64,000 nucleotides of DNA. Source: Nereocystis luetkeana. Taxonomy: Eukaryota > Sar > Phaeophyceae > Laminariales > Laminariaceae. The DNA lies in NCBI GenBank assembly GCA_031213475.1, contig JARUPZ010000006.1, positions 3,749,501-3,813,500 on the forward strand. The letters are read 5' to 3'. The notes under the pieces were generated by a model, which worked only from the letters and a program-made list of their open reading frames with translations, did not search any database and was not told where the DNA came from. The position numbers were made by a program, and so were the translations under genes. Shown piece after piece: positions 1 through 10,800 of this stretch. How positions within the stretch are numbered: the first letter of the stretch is position 1; each line of letters opens with the position of its first letter.

Positions 1-1149
1 GCATTTTTCCCGTACCATAGCGCCAACACATACCATCATACCACATACGGTGCTTTTCCCATATACCATACCAACATACTATCGCATACCAACATATATA
101 TCCCATACCGTGTTTGTTCCATCCGGCCGCACGCCCATGGTCTTACCTGGAGCCCCATAGTACAGACCAATCAGCGTCTCATTTTTTTTTTTTTAACCAA
201 TGACAGTACGTAATACAAAAAAAAACTTTGGAGGGTGTTCCCATAATACATACACCCCATAGTACCGGAGGAATGTGACCAATCGAGAGCACTACGGGGA
301 ATATGTGGCGGTGGGACCCATCATCCCGTCCTCCGTCCACGCTACTGTTTGCACCGCATTCACATGAAAAGTTGTCAACCCAAGCGGACTATCGTCTCAG
401 CTGTAGCGCCGTGGCGCGGCCTGAGGGATGTAGGAACCGAAGTGCAAGCTTGCAGCAGCAGCACAAAGGTAAATCAGGGCTGGGTAAGCTACTGGTGATC
501 GAGTTGCTTCACCTTCGCAGCGTGAGCAATCAGCTGAGATGACGATGGAGATGGCCCTTGGCCGTCGTAGTATGAGAGCCTACGGCAGGCGGAACTTCGT
601 CGGGTTGGAGACTGGAGCGCCATGAGCTTGCCTCCAGGACGGATACAACGGAGGAGACGTCTATACACACCAGGTGCCTGTTACTGTAGTGTCGTGTTGT
701 TGTACAAGAGTGGCGATGGATACAGAGTATGCACAACGAGCACTGCTGCTGTAGACTTTTCCTCCGACCTACCAGAGGTATATCCAGCAGCAATCATAGT
801 GCGCACCTGGTACAAAAGGTGTACTGCTGTACGGACTCTCCCTCTCCCTTGGTGCACTACTACTAGTAGTTGGGCAGGATGGACCGGTATTGCCTGCACC
901 GCACAAGATTCGCCTATTTCTCTGTCCTCGTACCTTCCCCAGAGTAGCAGCAGCAGCAGCTGTTTACCAGGTACCTGGTATTGGTTTAGCTATACCTGGA
1001 ACTACTACTGTACAGCCCGAACATATTGCCCGTTGCCCTTCCGAACGGAAATAAATGTAAGTAGCGTGAATACGAAAAAAATCCTTATAAATCCATTCAG
1101 AGTGGCATGTACAGCTGCAGCCCTGCAATATCTGTATACAACGAGGAGT
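1..1149. other. Intergenic, low-complexity
   Basis: Bases 1-130 are imperfect CATACCA/CATAC repeats. A CAG run and the palindrome TACCAGGTACCTGGTA (965-980) follow. Several frames are open but none is convincing. Confidence 0.5.
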
Positions 1150-1259
1150 GTTTTTCAGCTTTTTTCAGTATTTTCCCGAAATTTCGGTATTTTCCTACAT
1201 GAAAAAACCGACAAATACTGAAGTAAACCTAAAAAACAGCCCTCGTTAAGATCGACCCT
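1150..1259. mobile_element. Partial copy of the 15073-15204 element
   Basis: Shares TTTTTTCAGTAT, CCGAAATTTCGG and the right end CAGCCCTCGTTAAGATCGAC with the full copy; the left TIR is missing. Confidence 0.55.
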
Positions 1260-1629
1260 AACTGCCTGCGAGGCACTTCTTGGCCTCAACGCTACACGCA
1301 CCCGGCTGTGTACCGGTATTGACTTGCGCAACAGTCCACCCAACACATATCGTGGTTATTGGGCACCGCACTGGTTATATATGTACCTACAACTGTGCAG
1401 CAACTGTGACAGGAGAAGTGGTCGGTACCATTTTCGTGCTGTGCGTTTTGGTATAATTAATCGAACGATGAGAGTCGTTCGATGCCATATTGAGAGCATT
1501 GCGGAGGGGTGGTAGTACTGGCAGTACTACTGGCACTGATGATGTAACACCTTTTGATCGCTCCTCTACTGGCATTCACGCCTCTCTTTCACTCTAGAAA
1601 TAGTGCAATACCAGGCGGTATGCTGAGAC

Positions 1630-2237
1630 TAGAGTTGCACCCCGTCTGACTGAGAACCGGGTGCCCGGTGGCGGGTACGCGGAACCGTCGGAACCAGAAC
1701 CGTCCCGGTCCAACTCACGGAAGCGCGGGTATCTGTACCCCGGGTGCCCGGGTACCGGGGTACCCGGGTACCCAGCAATTGTTCTATACGGAGGCCCCAA
1801 GACTGGGGTATACGTTGATTCACACTCCAGCGGCTGTGCCTCTAGACTATCGCCTCTCGCCCGTGCAGACTACAGACCGATAATAGAGAATACCCCTAGT
1901 ATTACCTGCCTTGCCTACCACGCCGCCGCCCCAAAGCTACTCGGGAGCAAATAGTGTATGGTAATCCGGGTACCCGTGTCCGCCTTACCACGCCGCCGTT
2001 CAAACGCTAAAAGGGGAGCAAATGGTGTATGGTAACCCGGGTACTCGGGTACCCGGGTACCCAGATACCCGTGTCCGCCTCATCCGCCGCCGCTCAAACG
2101 CTAAAAGGGGACCAAATAGGGTATGGTAACCCGGGTACCCGTGTCTGCCGGAACCCGGGTACCCGGTTCCGCCTCAACCGCCCCCCAAAACCGGTCGGGT
2201 ACCCGGTTCCAAATTTTGAGGCCGGGGTGCAACTCTA
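1630..2237. mobile_element. hAT-like non-autonomous element, copy 1
   Basis: The ends are exact inverted repeats TAGAGTTGCACCCCG / CGGGGTGCAACTCTA. The element is flanked by the identical 8-bp sequence GCTGAGAC at 1622-1629 and 2238-2245, the target duplication size of the hAT superfamily. The inside has no transposase; it is built from subrepeats of 85-100 bp around GGGTACCCGGGTACCC with TCAAACGCTAAAAGGGGAGC. Confidence 0.82.
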
Positions 2238-2245
2238 GCTGAGAC

Positions 2246-3896
2246 CAGAGAATGCAACTTCGTGCAGTATGTGACAGGAATTGATAGTTTCAGGCTCGAT
2301 ATTTGGACAAAGATAAGAATGTGACAACATTTATACTGGAACTTGAGTAGGACACACCCTGCCTCATATGAAAAGAAATAGAGCCTAGCCCAAAAAAAGA
2401 ACATAAGATATGCTAAAGTGGTGTCGCACACTGACAAGAAACACGTGGTATTTGTCGTGCGGTTGTCTTGCCTGCAGCCGAAAGCGATGCCTTTGGAGCG
2501 GCGGCGACGGCGGAAAGGGAGCAGGAGGACCAACTTAGTCGTTGCTTGCTGAGGGAGTCATTTCGCTGACGGAAGACTACAAACCAAGCAGTAGTAAACA
2601 ATAGTCGTGCATGGGAATCGGCGCGAGGAGCATACCCGCCGTCTGAGGGTGATGAGAGTTGTACGCTCAACCCCATGCCAAGACCACACGCCGTGGTGAA
2701 AATGCCAACGGCAAAGGTGCTGGTGATGGCGGGCAGGAAAGGTCACCACACCTACCCCGTGCGGCGAGTGAGCTATGTGCGACGGAGATGGGGCAGAGGG
2801 AACTCGCCTCGCCGCCGGATGAACTTCCTGGGTGAAACACTCCACGGTGCCGTACCTCTCAGCGCTGAAGTCACGCCAGTCGTCGCAGGTGTGGAGGTGG
2901 GGCGAGGGGGGGGGAAACCAAGCGTGCACGATGGGTGAGCCCCGAACGGCAACAGAGAGCAAGGGCCCATTGGTGTGAACGCAAACGCCGGCGTTTTTCA
3001 TGAAAAAGTTAGGGAGGAAATCCCGATTCAGGTGAGCAACACTGGCACTAAGTAGCCACCGGCACTTCTTTCGTCGCTCTTTTTGCGCACGTTGTATCAA
3101 GCTCTAAGCTTAAACAAGCAGTATGATCGTACCCGACCTCTACCTACTTATGCGTGGCGACTACCGCTACACACCACCTACATCTGTGAGCCTTAAGCCT
3201 ACCGTTGTGCCCTCTCGTGCAGTGTCAAAGCAGTAGGTAGGGTACGGCAGGTCGTGCCGTTTATGCTTCAGCAGTACCGGCGACATGGGTGTAGGTTCTA
3301 TCATACTGAGTGCCTTGTTAAATGTGGCATTACTCTTGTTTCCCCTGCCACGGCCGCCGGTCGGAGTGTGCATGCGCCCAGAGGCTTCCATACGATGCAG
3401 TATCCTACTTTGCCACGGCGCCTGCAGTGGTTTGCATGTTTTGGGAATGGTGAATATTTATTTTTCAAAATTCCGTGCAGAAAACTTCGCGGTGGTGGAG
3501 ACGACCCTCTGCCATAAACCTTCGCGGTAGTGGAATAGCCCCTCCGCCAGTAGGACGGGCGCCAAGACAATGTAGACATACCTTTGGAACGGGACAGATA
3601 TCGCTATATTCACAGGTACCGGAGGTTAGCTGCATTGATGCAAAATTTAAGGAGCACGATGTCGTCGCGGATATGGAAGCGGTGAAGAACATCGTTGTTC
3701 CCACTTTGAGCAACAATTAATTCCCGCCACCTCGAGGCGTACTGTTCAAACAGCAAGTGAAACCCAGCCCGTTTTCGTCTTTCAAAGTTTCGGGTGCTCG
3801 AGTGAGGGCCTGTACAGTTCCGGTAATTTTCTTGCTGCATTTGGGCTAAATGGCATGCCCTTCCCACATTCCATGTATCACGATTGGTGACGCAGG
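2246..3896. other. Intergenic with a GC-rich coding-like island
   Basis: Bases 2560-3100 are open on both strands; the minus strand reads FMKNAGVCVHTNGPLLSVAV and HTCDDWRDFSAERYGTVECF. No splice partners or start were found. The rest shows nothing recognisable. Confidence 0.3.
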
Positions 3897-4058
3897 CATC
3901 ACGGTCACATCAACACCAGGGAGCCGCTAAGGGCTGTTCCCGCGAAAGGTGCACCCATCAAGACAACTGCCGCGCTTTCGTCGGCAGTCGAGGCCCCGCA
4001 AGTGCCACTCGGGGCAAAGCCTTTGCTTGAATCGCCGATGACCTTCAGTTTACGCAGA
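3897..4058 (+). CDS. Possible terminal exon, low support
   Basis: After an acceptor-like GACGCAG, an open frame reads HHGHINTREPLRAVPAKGAP, then IKTTAALSSAVEAPQVPLGA and a tail to SLRR followed by TAG at 4056-4058. The composition is protein-like and the segment is more GC-rich than its flanks. No partner exon was found on either side, and no family is recognised. Confidence 0.2.
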
Positions 4059-6040
4059 TAGTATGCAGAACATCAAGCTGATCGAGATCAGGGGGCGGCA
4101 GAGGGTGGCTGTGCGGTGGTCTATGCCATGGAGATTTTCACGCGTTTGCCAGGGGGCATGAGATGGCAGTGGAGGCATAGAAATACCACCATCATCACGT
4201 TCGGCAGCAGCACGAAGGTGGAAGGTGGTTTAACTGCTGTGCACCCGACGAGCTTTCTCGGGGCTTTAAGCATCCGAGGGAGACGAAGGCATGAGATGGA
4301 AGTTCAGTAGGGGGTGCGAGTTGTATGCGCCCGAGACGAAATGTATCAGGCGGGCTGCAATCCTGGCCACAATGATGGCGCATGTTGGGTGCGGGCGGTC
4401 CGAAGAATATTGTCCAGATTAAACCTTATGGCGTACGATGCGTGCAGCATATGCACTGTCTCAATATGCTTCAAGAATACATTCTGCCACGACTTGTAGG
4501 CGATGTTTTTACTCTGTTGATATTACGAGGATGGTTGGATTCTTGTGTTGGGCATTCTGTCAGTCAACGTTTGGTTCGCGCGTTTTGATTGATACGCAAG
4601 AAATGTAGCATGCTGTCCTATTGAGCTATTGAAACCATCCAGAGGAAAGGCGAGAAGAAATAAAATGTACCAGGTATCTAGATAGAGAACATGAAGGCAA
4701 ACGTACACGCATCTGTGTTGTGGACAAGTGTGAACATACTCAAATGCTGTAGATACTCGTATCGTCGGCCAGTACCAGTAGATAGAAACAAGAAGCAAGT
4801 TTGTCAGCTACGTACCGTAGGCCGTGTGTGCATTCACAGAAAACGAAGCCAAAATACAAACGAAATATTGCCGCTCCCAGAACATCACCAAGACCATAGA
4901 TAGCAGCACTCCGACAGTGACCAACTCGAGACAACTTGTGCGGCGAAACACGTTCCACGGGAAAGCCCACGGTTTTGCGCTTCTATAGATATCGAGTGTG
5001 TGGAAATCGGTTACGTACAGCTCTCGCAATCAGTCCTACAAAAACACAACTTTAGTTATACAGACAGACGAAGCTTTTTTTCCCTATATTATTATATAAT
5101 AAATCTTCGGTCGCTTTGCTCCCTCATTTTTTGGCGCTTCGCGCCAATTTAATTTAATTGCCGGCTCCAGCTAAGACCATGGGCGTGCGGCCTCTTTTAC
5201 ATAGGAACGGAACGAATGACCACGAACAGCCTCGTTCCGTCCAGCTCGTTCCAATGCTCTCTGGGGGGGGTTAAGACACACACCCTCATAGTAGTAGCAT
5301 GGCCTTCCCCTTGAATTCGGCTGCTTTGCGAGTGCTGCTGCTGGAGGTTGTTGGTACTCCTCCTGGCACTGCTTCTCCTCTTCGGCGTCTGGAGCCTGAC
5401 ACAGAGAGCTCTGGCTGCCTGGTCTGCTGCAGCTGCTGCTGCTGCCACTACTGCTGTGCTGCTGCTGTGCCGCTACTGCTCTGCTGCTCATGATGTGGGC
5501 CATGATGTGTTGTCGGCGCGAGGAAGGTGCCGCTCGTACAAAAAAGTTGACAGTCCAGTGATTTCGGGGTGACTTCGGGGGGATTTCGGCCTCTTGGCCA
5601 ATAGACATCGTCTTACTCAAAAGTCGTAATCTATCTCGCTCGGTAAATACCTCATATAATCGGGTATTGACTAATAATAATGCGCCGTAATCAAGAAAAA
5701 TCCCCTACCTTTTGTCGCCGTGCCGTTGGGTTGGGGTTGTCTCCGTTCTCCGTTTGTCACGTTGAGGTCACGCCTCGCAGGTTTTTGCAACACCCGCATT
5801 TCGAAATTGTCCCGCATATTTTGACCCCTTGGGTAACAGTACGTGCCAGTGTGCCAGTGCCCGTAGCGCAGACAGGCCCTCTCTTAGCCTGAAGGTGCTT
5901 TCAGGAGATTTGACGGACACATTCCTGCTCAGTGCAAGGCATGGCGATGGGAGTCAAACATCAGAAGGTGCAGTACCGAGTCCGGAGTTTCTTGTGTGCA
6001 AACATTTTTTCGTTATTTCCTGTGAGCTAACAGCTGTGGC
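4059..6040. other. Intergenic, nothing recognised
   Basis: Contains a CTG-rich stretch at about 5330-5490 and AT-rich DNA at 5040-5160. No supported gene. Confidence 0.5.
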
Positions 6041-6048
6041 GTGTGGGG

Positions 6049-6593
6049 TAGAGTTGCACCCCGTCTGACTGAGAACCGGGTACCAGGTGGCGGGTACCCG
6101 GAACCGTCGGAACCGGAACCGGTCCAACTCACGGTATTGGTACCCCGGGTACCCGTCAATTGTGCTACACGGAGGCCCCAAGACTGGGGTATACGTTGAT
6201 TTACACGTCAGCGGCTGTGCCTCTAGACTCTAGCCTCCTGCCCCTCCAGACTACACACACAGACCGCAATAAAGAGAATACGCCTATACTACTACCTGCC
6301 TTGCCTACCACGCCGCCGCTCCAAAGCTACAAGGGGAGCAAATAGTGTATGGTAACCCGGGTACCCGGGTACCCGGGTACCCGTGTCCGCCTTACCACGC
6401 TGCCGCTCAAACGCAAAAAGGGGAGCAACCAGTGTGAGGTAACCCGGGTACTCGGGTACACGGGTACCCAGATACCCGTGTCCGCCTCATCCGCCGCCTC
6501 TCAAACGCTAGAAGGGGAGCAAATAGTGTATGGTAACCCGGGTATTATACCCGGGTACCCGGTTCCAAATTTTGAGGCCGGGGTGCAACTCGA
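6049..6593. mobile_element. hAT-like non-autonomous element, copy 2
   Basis: The same family as 1630-2237 in the same orientation: ends TAGAGTTGCACCCCG and CGGGGTGCAACTCGA, the same GGGTACCC-rich subrepeats, but shorter. The flanks GTGTGGGG (6041-6048) and GCGTGGGG (6594-6601) are an 8-bp duplication with one mismatch. Confidence 0.8.
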
Positions 6594-6862
6594 GCGTGGG
6601 GTTGCGTGGTCCCTCCAATCTAACACCCTCAAAGTGATGCACAGACCTGTACCACGATCAACTGGACACCACGCACTACTGCCTCCCACCTCCGAATGCG
6701 CTTACCGGCGTAACGGGCCTGGACTGGAGTAATCCGAGTACCTGCTTCTGTGCAATCATGGAGGGGGCTGGCAGCTTGTGGCTGGTCATTTGGCTTGGGG
6801 CATCTTTGAACCTTTCAACTACTCTTCACAAGAACACTGCTGTTCGGCAGCATCGTATACCA

Positions 6863-7430
6863 AGATACACACGTGGCCAATCGGCTACCACCAAACACCC
6901 TCTGGAGGGCAAGATATCTTACCCTCTGGAGGGTGCCCAAAACTGGGCTATACTATCGTGCGGTAAATTTTAGGCCCACCACACCGACGTACAGAGTGGT
7001 CGGCCGCGCACGCTCTGGAGGCCGACGTCACAACAAAAACCCTCTGGCGGGCAGAATATCTTTCCCTCTGGAGGGTGCCCAAAATTGGGCGATACTATCG
7101 TGCGGTAAATTTTAGACCCACCACACCGACGTACAGAGTGGTCGACCGCGCACGCTCTGGAGGCCGGCGTCACAGTAGAAACCCTCTGGAGGGCAGAATA
7201 TCTTTTCCTCTGGAGGGTGCCCAAAATTGGGGGACGCTATCGCGCGGCAATTTTTGGACCCACCACATCGACGTACAGAGTTTTCCGGCGCGCACACTGT
7301 GGAGGCTGACGCCACCCCCCAGAACCCTCTGGAGGGTATGCGACCGTACCCGCTGGAGGGTGCCCAAAAAAGGGCGACCCTACAGTGCAGTCGAAAACGC
7401 ACCCACCACACCGACATCTAGTGGGTTTTG
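6863..7430 (+). repeat. Tandem satellite, period 142-143 bp, about four units
   Basis: Units start with CCCTCTGGAGGGCAGAATAT at about 6898, 7040, 7182 and 7325. Each holds GCCCAAAATTGGGCGATACT and CCGACGTACAGAGTGGTC. The array begins with ACACGTGGCCAATCGGCTAC. Confidence 0.85.
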
Positions 7431-7870
7431 TACGGTGAACCGCCACAAGACGCTGACAGTCATACGCGCCCCCTGTATTTATAGATATGCGGAAACAGTA
7501 CACATTGTTGCATCCAATGTTTTGCTTTATATTATGAATCTACTACATGTTTGCTCAATCCAACTGGCCCTGTGTGGACAGTTGTTTACACACGATGTCC
7601 TATATCTGCCACGCTTTTGGAGACTATTCTACGCCATACAAACACCGGTTGCGGGCATGTAATGTACAACACTGTGTACAGTATGTCGACCGTGCGGCGT
7701 GGTATCCGCCTAACCTACCCCTTGCGTGTCCTTCTGCTTCCTCCCTGCTCAATGCATCTACGTGCGTATGCTTCGGGGAAGCCCGTGCCTCTCTTTGACG
7801 AGTTCTAAACCAATGCGCCACAATGAGGCAACAGTATAACAACTCCCCACATGTCGTGGTTGAGCGAGTA

Positions 7871-9847
7871 TCATACGTAATTCACAAAAATTAGTAACCC
7901 CCCTGTCTTGAGCTTTCGCCGACAAACAATTACAATATAGGCAGCAGCCAGACACAGAGATGTGGATAATGAAATTCCCAGCATCAACTGGCCAGAATGC
8001 AAAAACGAAGACGGTATCATCATTCGAACACAAGAGGGGGCATCACATTGTGGCAACCTGTGTGAGCTAAACACGCGCTTGGAACAAAACACACCCTGCG
8101 GGCACTGCAACCGAACAGAGATGGCGCAGCCACAACACATAGGTCAGGGGCATCCCAACAAAATTACTCACACCTGCCACCATCGAGCACGGGAAAACAA
8201 CGAATATGAACGCAATCCAATCGATAGAAAACAGACATGCCCTGATGCTCTGATCTCCCCCTCCCCCCGACTAATCAGAATCCTAGTAATCATCCACGAC
8301 TGTTCAGGCGCCAGCCGCCTCACCCCCTTCCCCCCTCCTTGCCGTCTATGGCTGAAAGGCCGTAACCTACACAAGAAGAGTCTTCTTCCATGGCAAGCTA
8401 TCCCCGCGAGTGGAGGCTTCTTCGACCAGGCCCGGGTGATCGTCATCGCAACAGCTGTCTTGGCTATAGCCCTCGCCATCGCTACTCCTCCCCCCTGTGG
8501 ACTCTTGTGAATTTCCTCCGTGTCGACGTTTGGGAGAATGCAACGGAATTGAGTTGGGTCGTCGCGACTTCAACAACTGGCACGGTATAGTTCTCAAATG
8601 GGATGCGGAAAATCCTAACTATGGCGGCCGACCTCTAGCTACGTAGCTTTATCTACGTGGTACATAGTTCAAAAAGGGCTGTGACCAAAATCAGGTACGT
8701 ATACCTGGCGATTTTTGGGCCAAAATCAGTTACATACTAAAACCAAGTACAAAACGCGCGCCACAATCGGCGTTTAGTCCATGGAGATCTATACAAAAAA
8801 ACCTGCGCCTCGACATATATATCGTGTGGCCTCCCAAATTTGAATTATTTTGTTTTATTTAGGGTATACCTGGTAGGTCATAGAAAGCAACAGAGTACAC
8901 ATCATAACAACTGAAGTACATCGTACACCGAAGATATCAGGAGTAAAACGTGCACTGTCAAGGATGTAGGGCCGATGTTCCAGACTAAAACCTAACAGGT
9001 ACTGTACCACAGTAGTTTGGTGTCAGTCGAGGCATGTAGAGGCAAAGTTGCTGTCCGTCAAGGGGTGAAAATGCGGTCTCCTGACATACTTGCCGTACAC
9101 CCCAAAGAAGAAAAAATGGAATCACCGTGCGACTATGTATGCATAAATACGTACGTACTACTGGTACGTACAAGCACATAGCGTACGAGTGTACGCATGA
9201 ATGAGTACTTACGTACGAGTTTCTACACAAGAATTGTGCAACCGATGGACCACACGCGCATACGCGGAGAAAAAACTGTGTACGTATGGCCCCTATCATT
9301 GGTTCAAAATAGGCCCAAATCAGTTGAACGTTGAAAACTAGACAGAGTACTTGTAGATAAATCAGGTAAACCCTTGACCAATTCGAACCAAAATCAGTGA
9401 CGATGTCAGTCTGGCCAATAGCAGGGCTCCTGGCGTGTGTTTTGAACTTGTTTCTGGTAAAATCGATTTTGGCCTAAAAATGACCAGGTATACCTGATTT
9501 TGGCTAAAACTCTTTCTAAAACAACCTCCAACAGTGGTCAACTGCTTGTACAGCAGCGGTGGCGACATGCACTCACCGAGGAGATAAGGGCAGAGACAGC
9601 GGCAGAAAGTTGCCACGGCGTCCGCCTCTTCGCCGATGTAGGTTGCACGTCTGTTTGGAAGGTTGAACGCAAGCCGGCCTTTCCTGAAAGCGAACATTCG
9701 CAGCATCTGCCACACCAAAAAAAAGACCTGGTACACTATACGGATAGCATCCAGCGTAAGAAGGATGCAAAACAACCACAAGAATATGTTTACGTCGATG
9801 AGGTGTTTGGCACTCTCGACGCCGGCATGGCCATCGGGATAAGCCGC
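7871..9847 (-). CDS. Unrecognised multi-pass membrane protein, last four exons (5' end not found)
   Basis: On the minus strand four exons join in frame: 9577-9847 (90 residues), 8371-8494, 8172-8241 and 7871-7987. Signals are acceptor CTGCAG then donor G|GTGAGTGC; acceptor CCACAG then donor GT|GTAGGT; acceptor CATCAG then donor GGT|GTGAGTAA; and acceptor TTCTGGCCAG, with a TGA stop at 7871-7873. The 193-residue product has three or four hydrophobic segments: VNIFLWLFCILLTLDAIRIV and a second one YQVFFLVWQMLRMFAF in exon 1, then LLVACLFSIDWIAFIFVVF across exons 2-3, and LMLGISLSTSLCLAAAYIVI followed by basic CRRKLK in the last. An acidic Ser/Asp/Cys loop (SQDSCCDDDHPGLVEE) lies between the second and third. 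I do not recognise the family. The first intron holds an 0.8 kb TIR element with another inside it. The 9577-9847 exon and the last exon are best supported; the small 8371-8494 exon is weakest. Upstream exons should lie beyond 9847. Confidence 0.5.
8685..9503. mobile_element. 0.8-kb TIR element in an intron of the membrane-protein gene
   Basis: The left end CCAAAATCAGGTACGTATAC, then CTGGCGATTTTTGGGCCAAA, is the reverse complement, with few differences, of the right end at 9465-9503. That makes terminal inverted repeats of about 40 bp. No transposase frame is inside. A GTCAGGAGAC-type MITE (8935-9086) lies inside it. No clear target duplication was found. Confidence 0.68.
8935..9086. mobile_element. 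GTCAGGAGAC MITE copy 1
   Basis: About 150 bp sharing with the other two copies AAAACGTGC(A/G)C(C/T)GTCAAGG and TTTGGTGTCAG(T/A)C; the right end is GTCTCCTGACAT, the left end is partly lost. Confidence 0.68.
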
Positions 9848-10184
9848 CTGCAGATAATCACTCCCCAATTGCACGCTACAGGGGTAGCGCTATGGGGTTG
9901 AACCTTTAATGGGCGAGACAGAAAAGTAGAGTATCCGTGGCAGACGTCTACCAGACAACTACAGCAGTACAACAGCACAGCAGTACCCGTAGGACTGAGA
10001 CACAGAGAAATCCCACGAACGTCCAAGGCTCTTCAGTGCACGTAGCTTCAAAACGGCTGTATGTATAGCAGACAGCATTGGAGTTGTTGTAGATCTGCAT
10101 GGCCTATTATATACACATGGCACCAAATGAGACCAGGATGCCAGGTGGGCGTTCGGCGGTTCCTGCGGAGGGTTGATCATATTT

Positions 10185-10800
10185 CTGCGCCTCCAAGCGG
10201 GAGTAGGGTGTCAAATGGGATGTGGGTCAAATGACCAAATGGGAAAATACAAGGTGATATAAAATATACGTGCCAACCTACTGCTGTAAAAAAAAAAGTT
10301 GACCCTTTTAGAACCGCAGTCCCGTTTTGGGGACAAACCACTCAAATTTCAAGTTTGCACGTACGTACATTTTCTCCGCTGGTGGCTGGAGAGTACCAGG
10401 ATGTACGTACGTGAAAAAAAACAAAGTTCAAAATTCAAAAATGCAGCCCGTTTGGGTTTTTTAATGTATGCCGTGGAGCATAAAAAAACTCGTACAACAT
10501 GTATTTCTGAACCTCCAAGTGGGAGCCGGGTGTCGAATGGGATGGGCCCACTGCGGGATCAAAGTACCAAATGGGAAAACACCAGGTGATGCCTAACATA
10601 CGTATCATACAAACAAACGTACTGTACAAAACATCTCCGCTTGTGGATGTAGAGTACAGCAGTACCAGGATGGATGTACGTATACACGTACGTAATACTC
10701 GTACGAAAAAAAGATGCTCGAAGTTCAAAATTCAAAATGCAGCCCGTTGGGTCTTTAAATTTATGCCGTGGGGTAAAAAAAAAACTTGTACAACAGGTAC
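10185..10800 (+). repeat. Tandem duplication, about 0.3 kb unit
   Basis: Copy 1 (10185-10500) and copy 2 (10505-10800) share CCTCCAAG(C/T)GGGAG, ACCAAATGGGAAAA, AAGTTCAAAATTCAAAA(A)TGC and ATGCCGTGG. A single TTAA-MITE arm is present only in copy 1. Confidence 0.7.
10303..10352. mobile_element. TTAA-MITE, single arm
   Basis: CCCTTTTAGAACCGCAGTCC then CGTTTTGGGGACAAACCACT matches the left arm of the family; the second arm is absent. Confidence 0.65.

Noticed and set aside
2558..3100. A 180-codon minus-strand frame
   Set aside because: It looks protein-like in part (HTCDDWRDFSAERYGTV), but the plus strand is open too, the start codon is not ATG and no partner exons were found; noted only in the region entry.
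6863..7430. A protein of tandem repeats (195-codon plus frame, 7075-7662)
   Set aside because: The frame is open only because the 142-bp unit happens to lack stops; the frame shifts between units and the sequence behaves as a satellite.
9500..9901. A 133-codon plus-strand frame
   Set aside because: It overlaps the minus-strand exon 9577-9847, which has splice signals and hydrophobic segments; the plus frame begins inside a TIR and has no such support.
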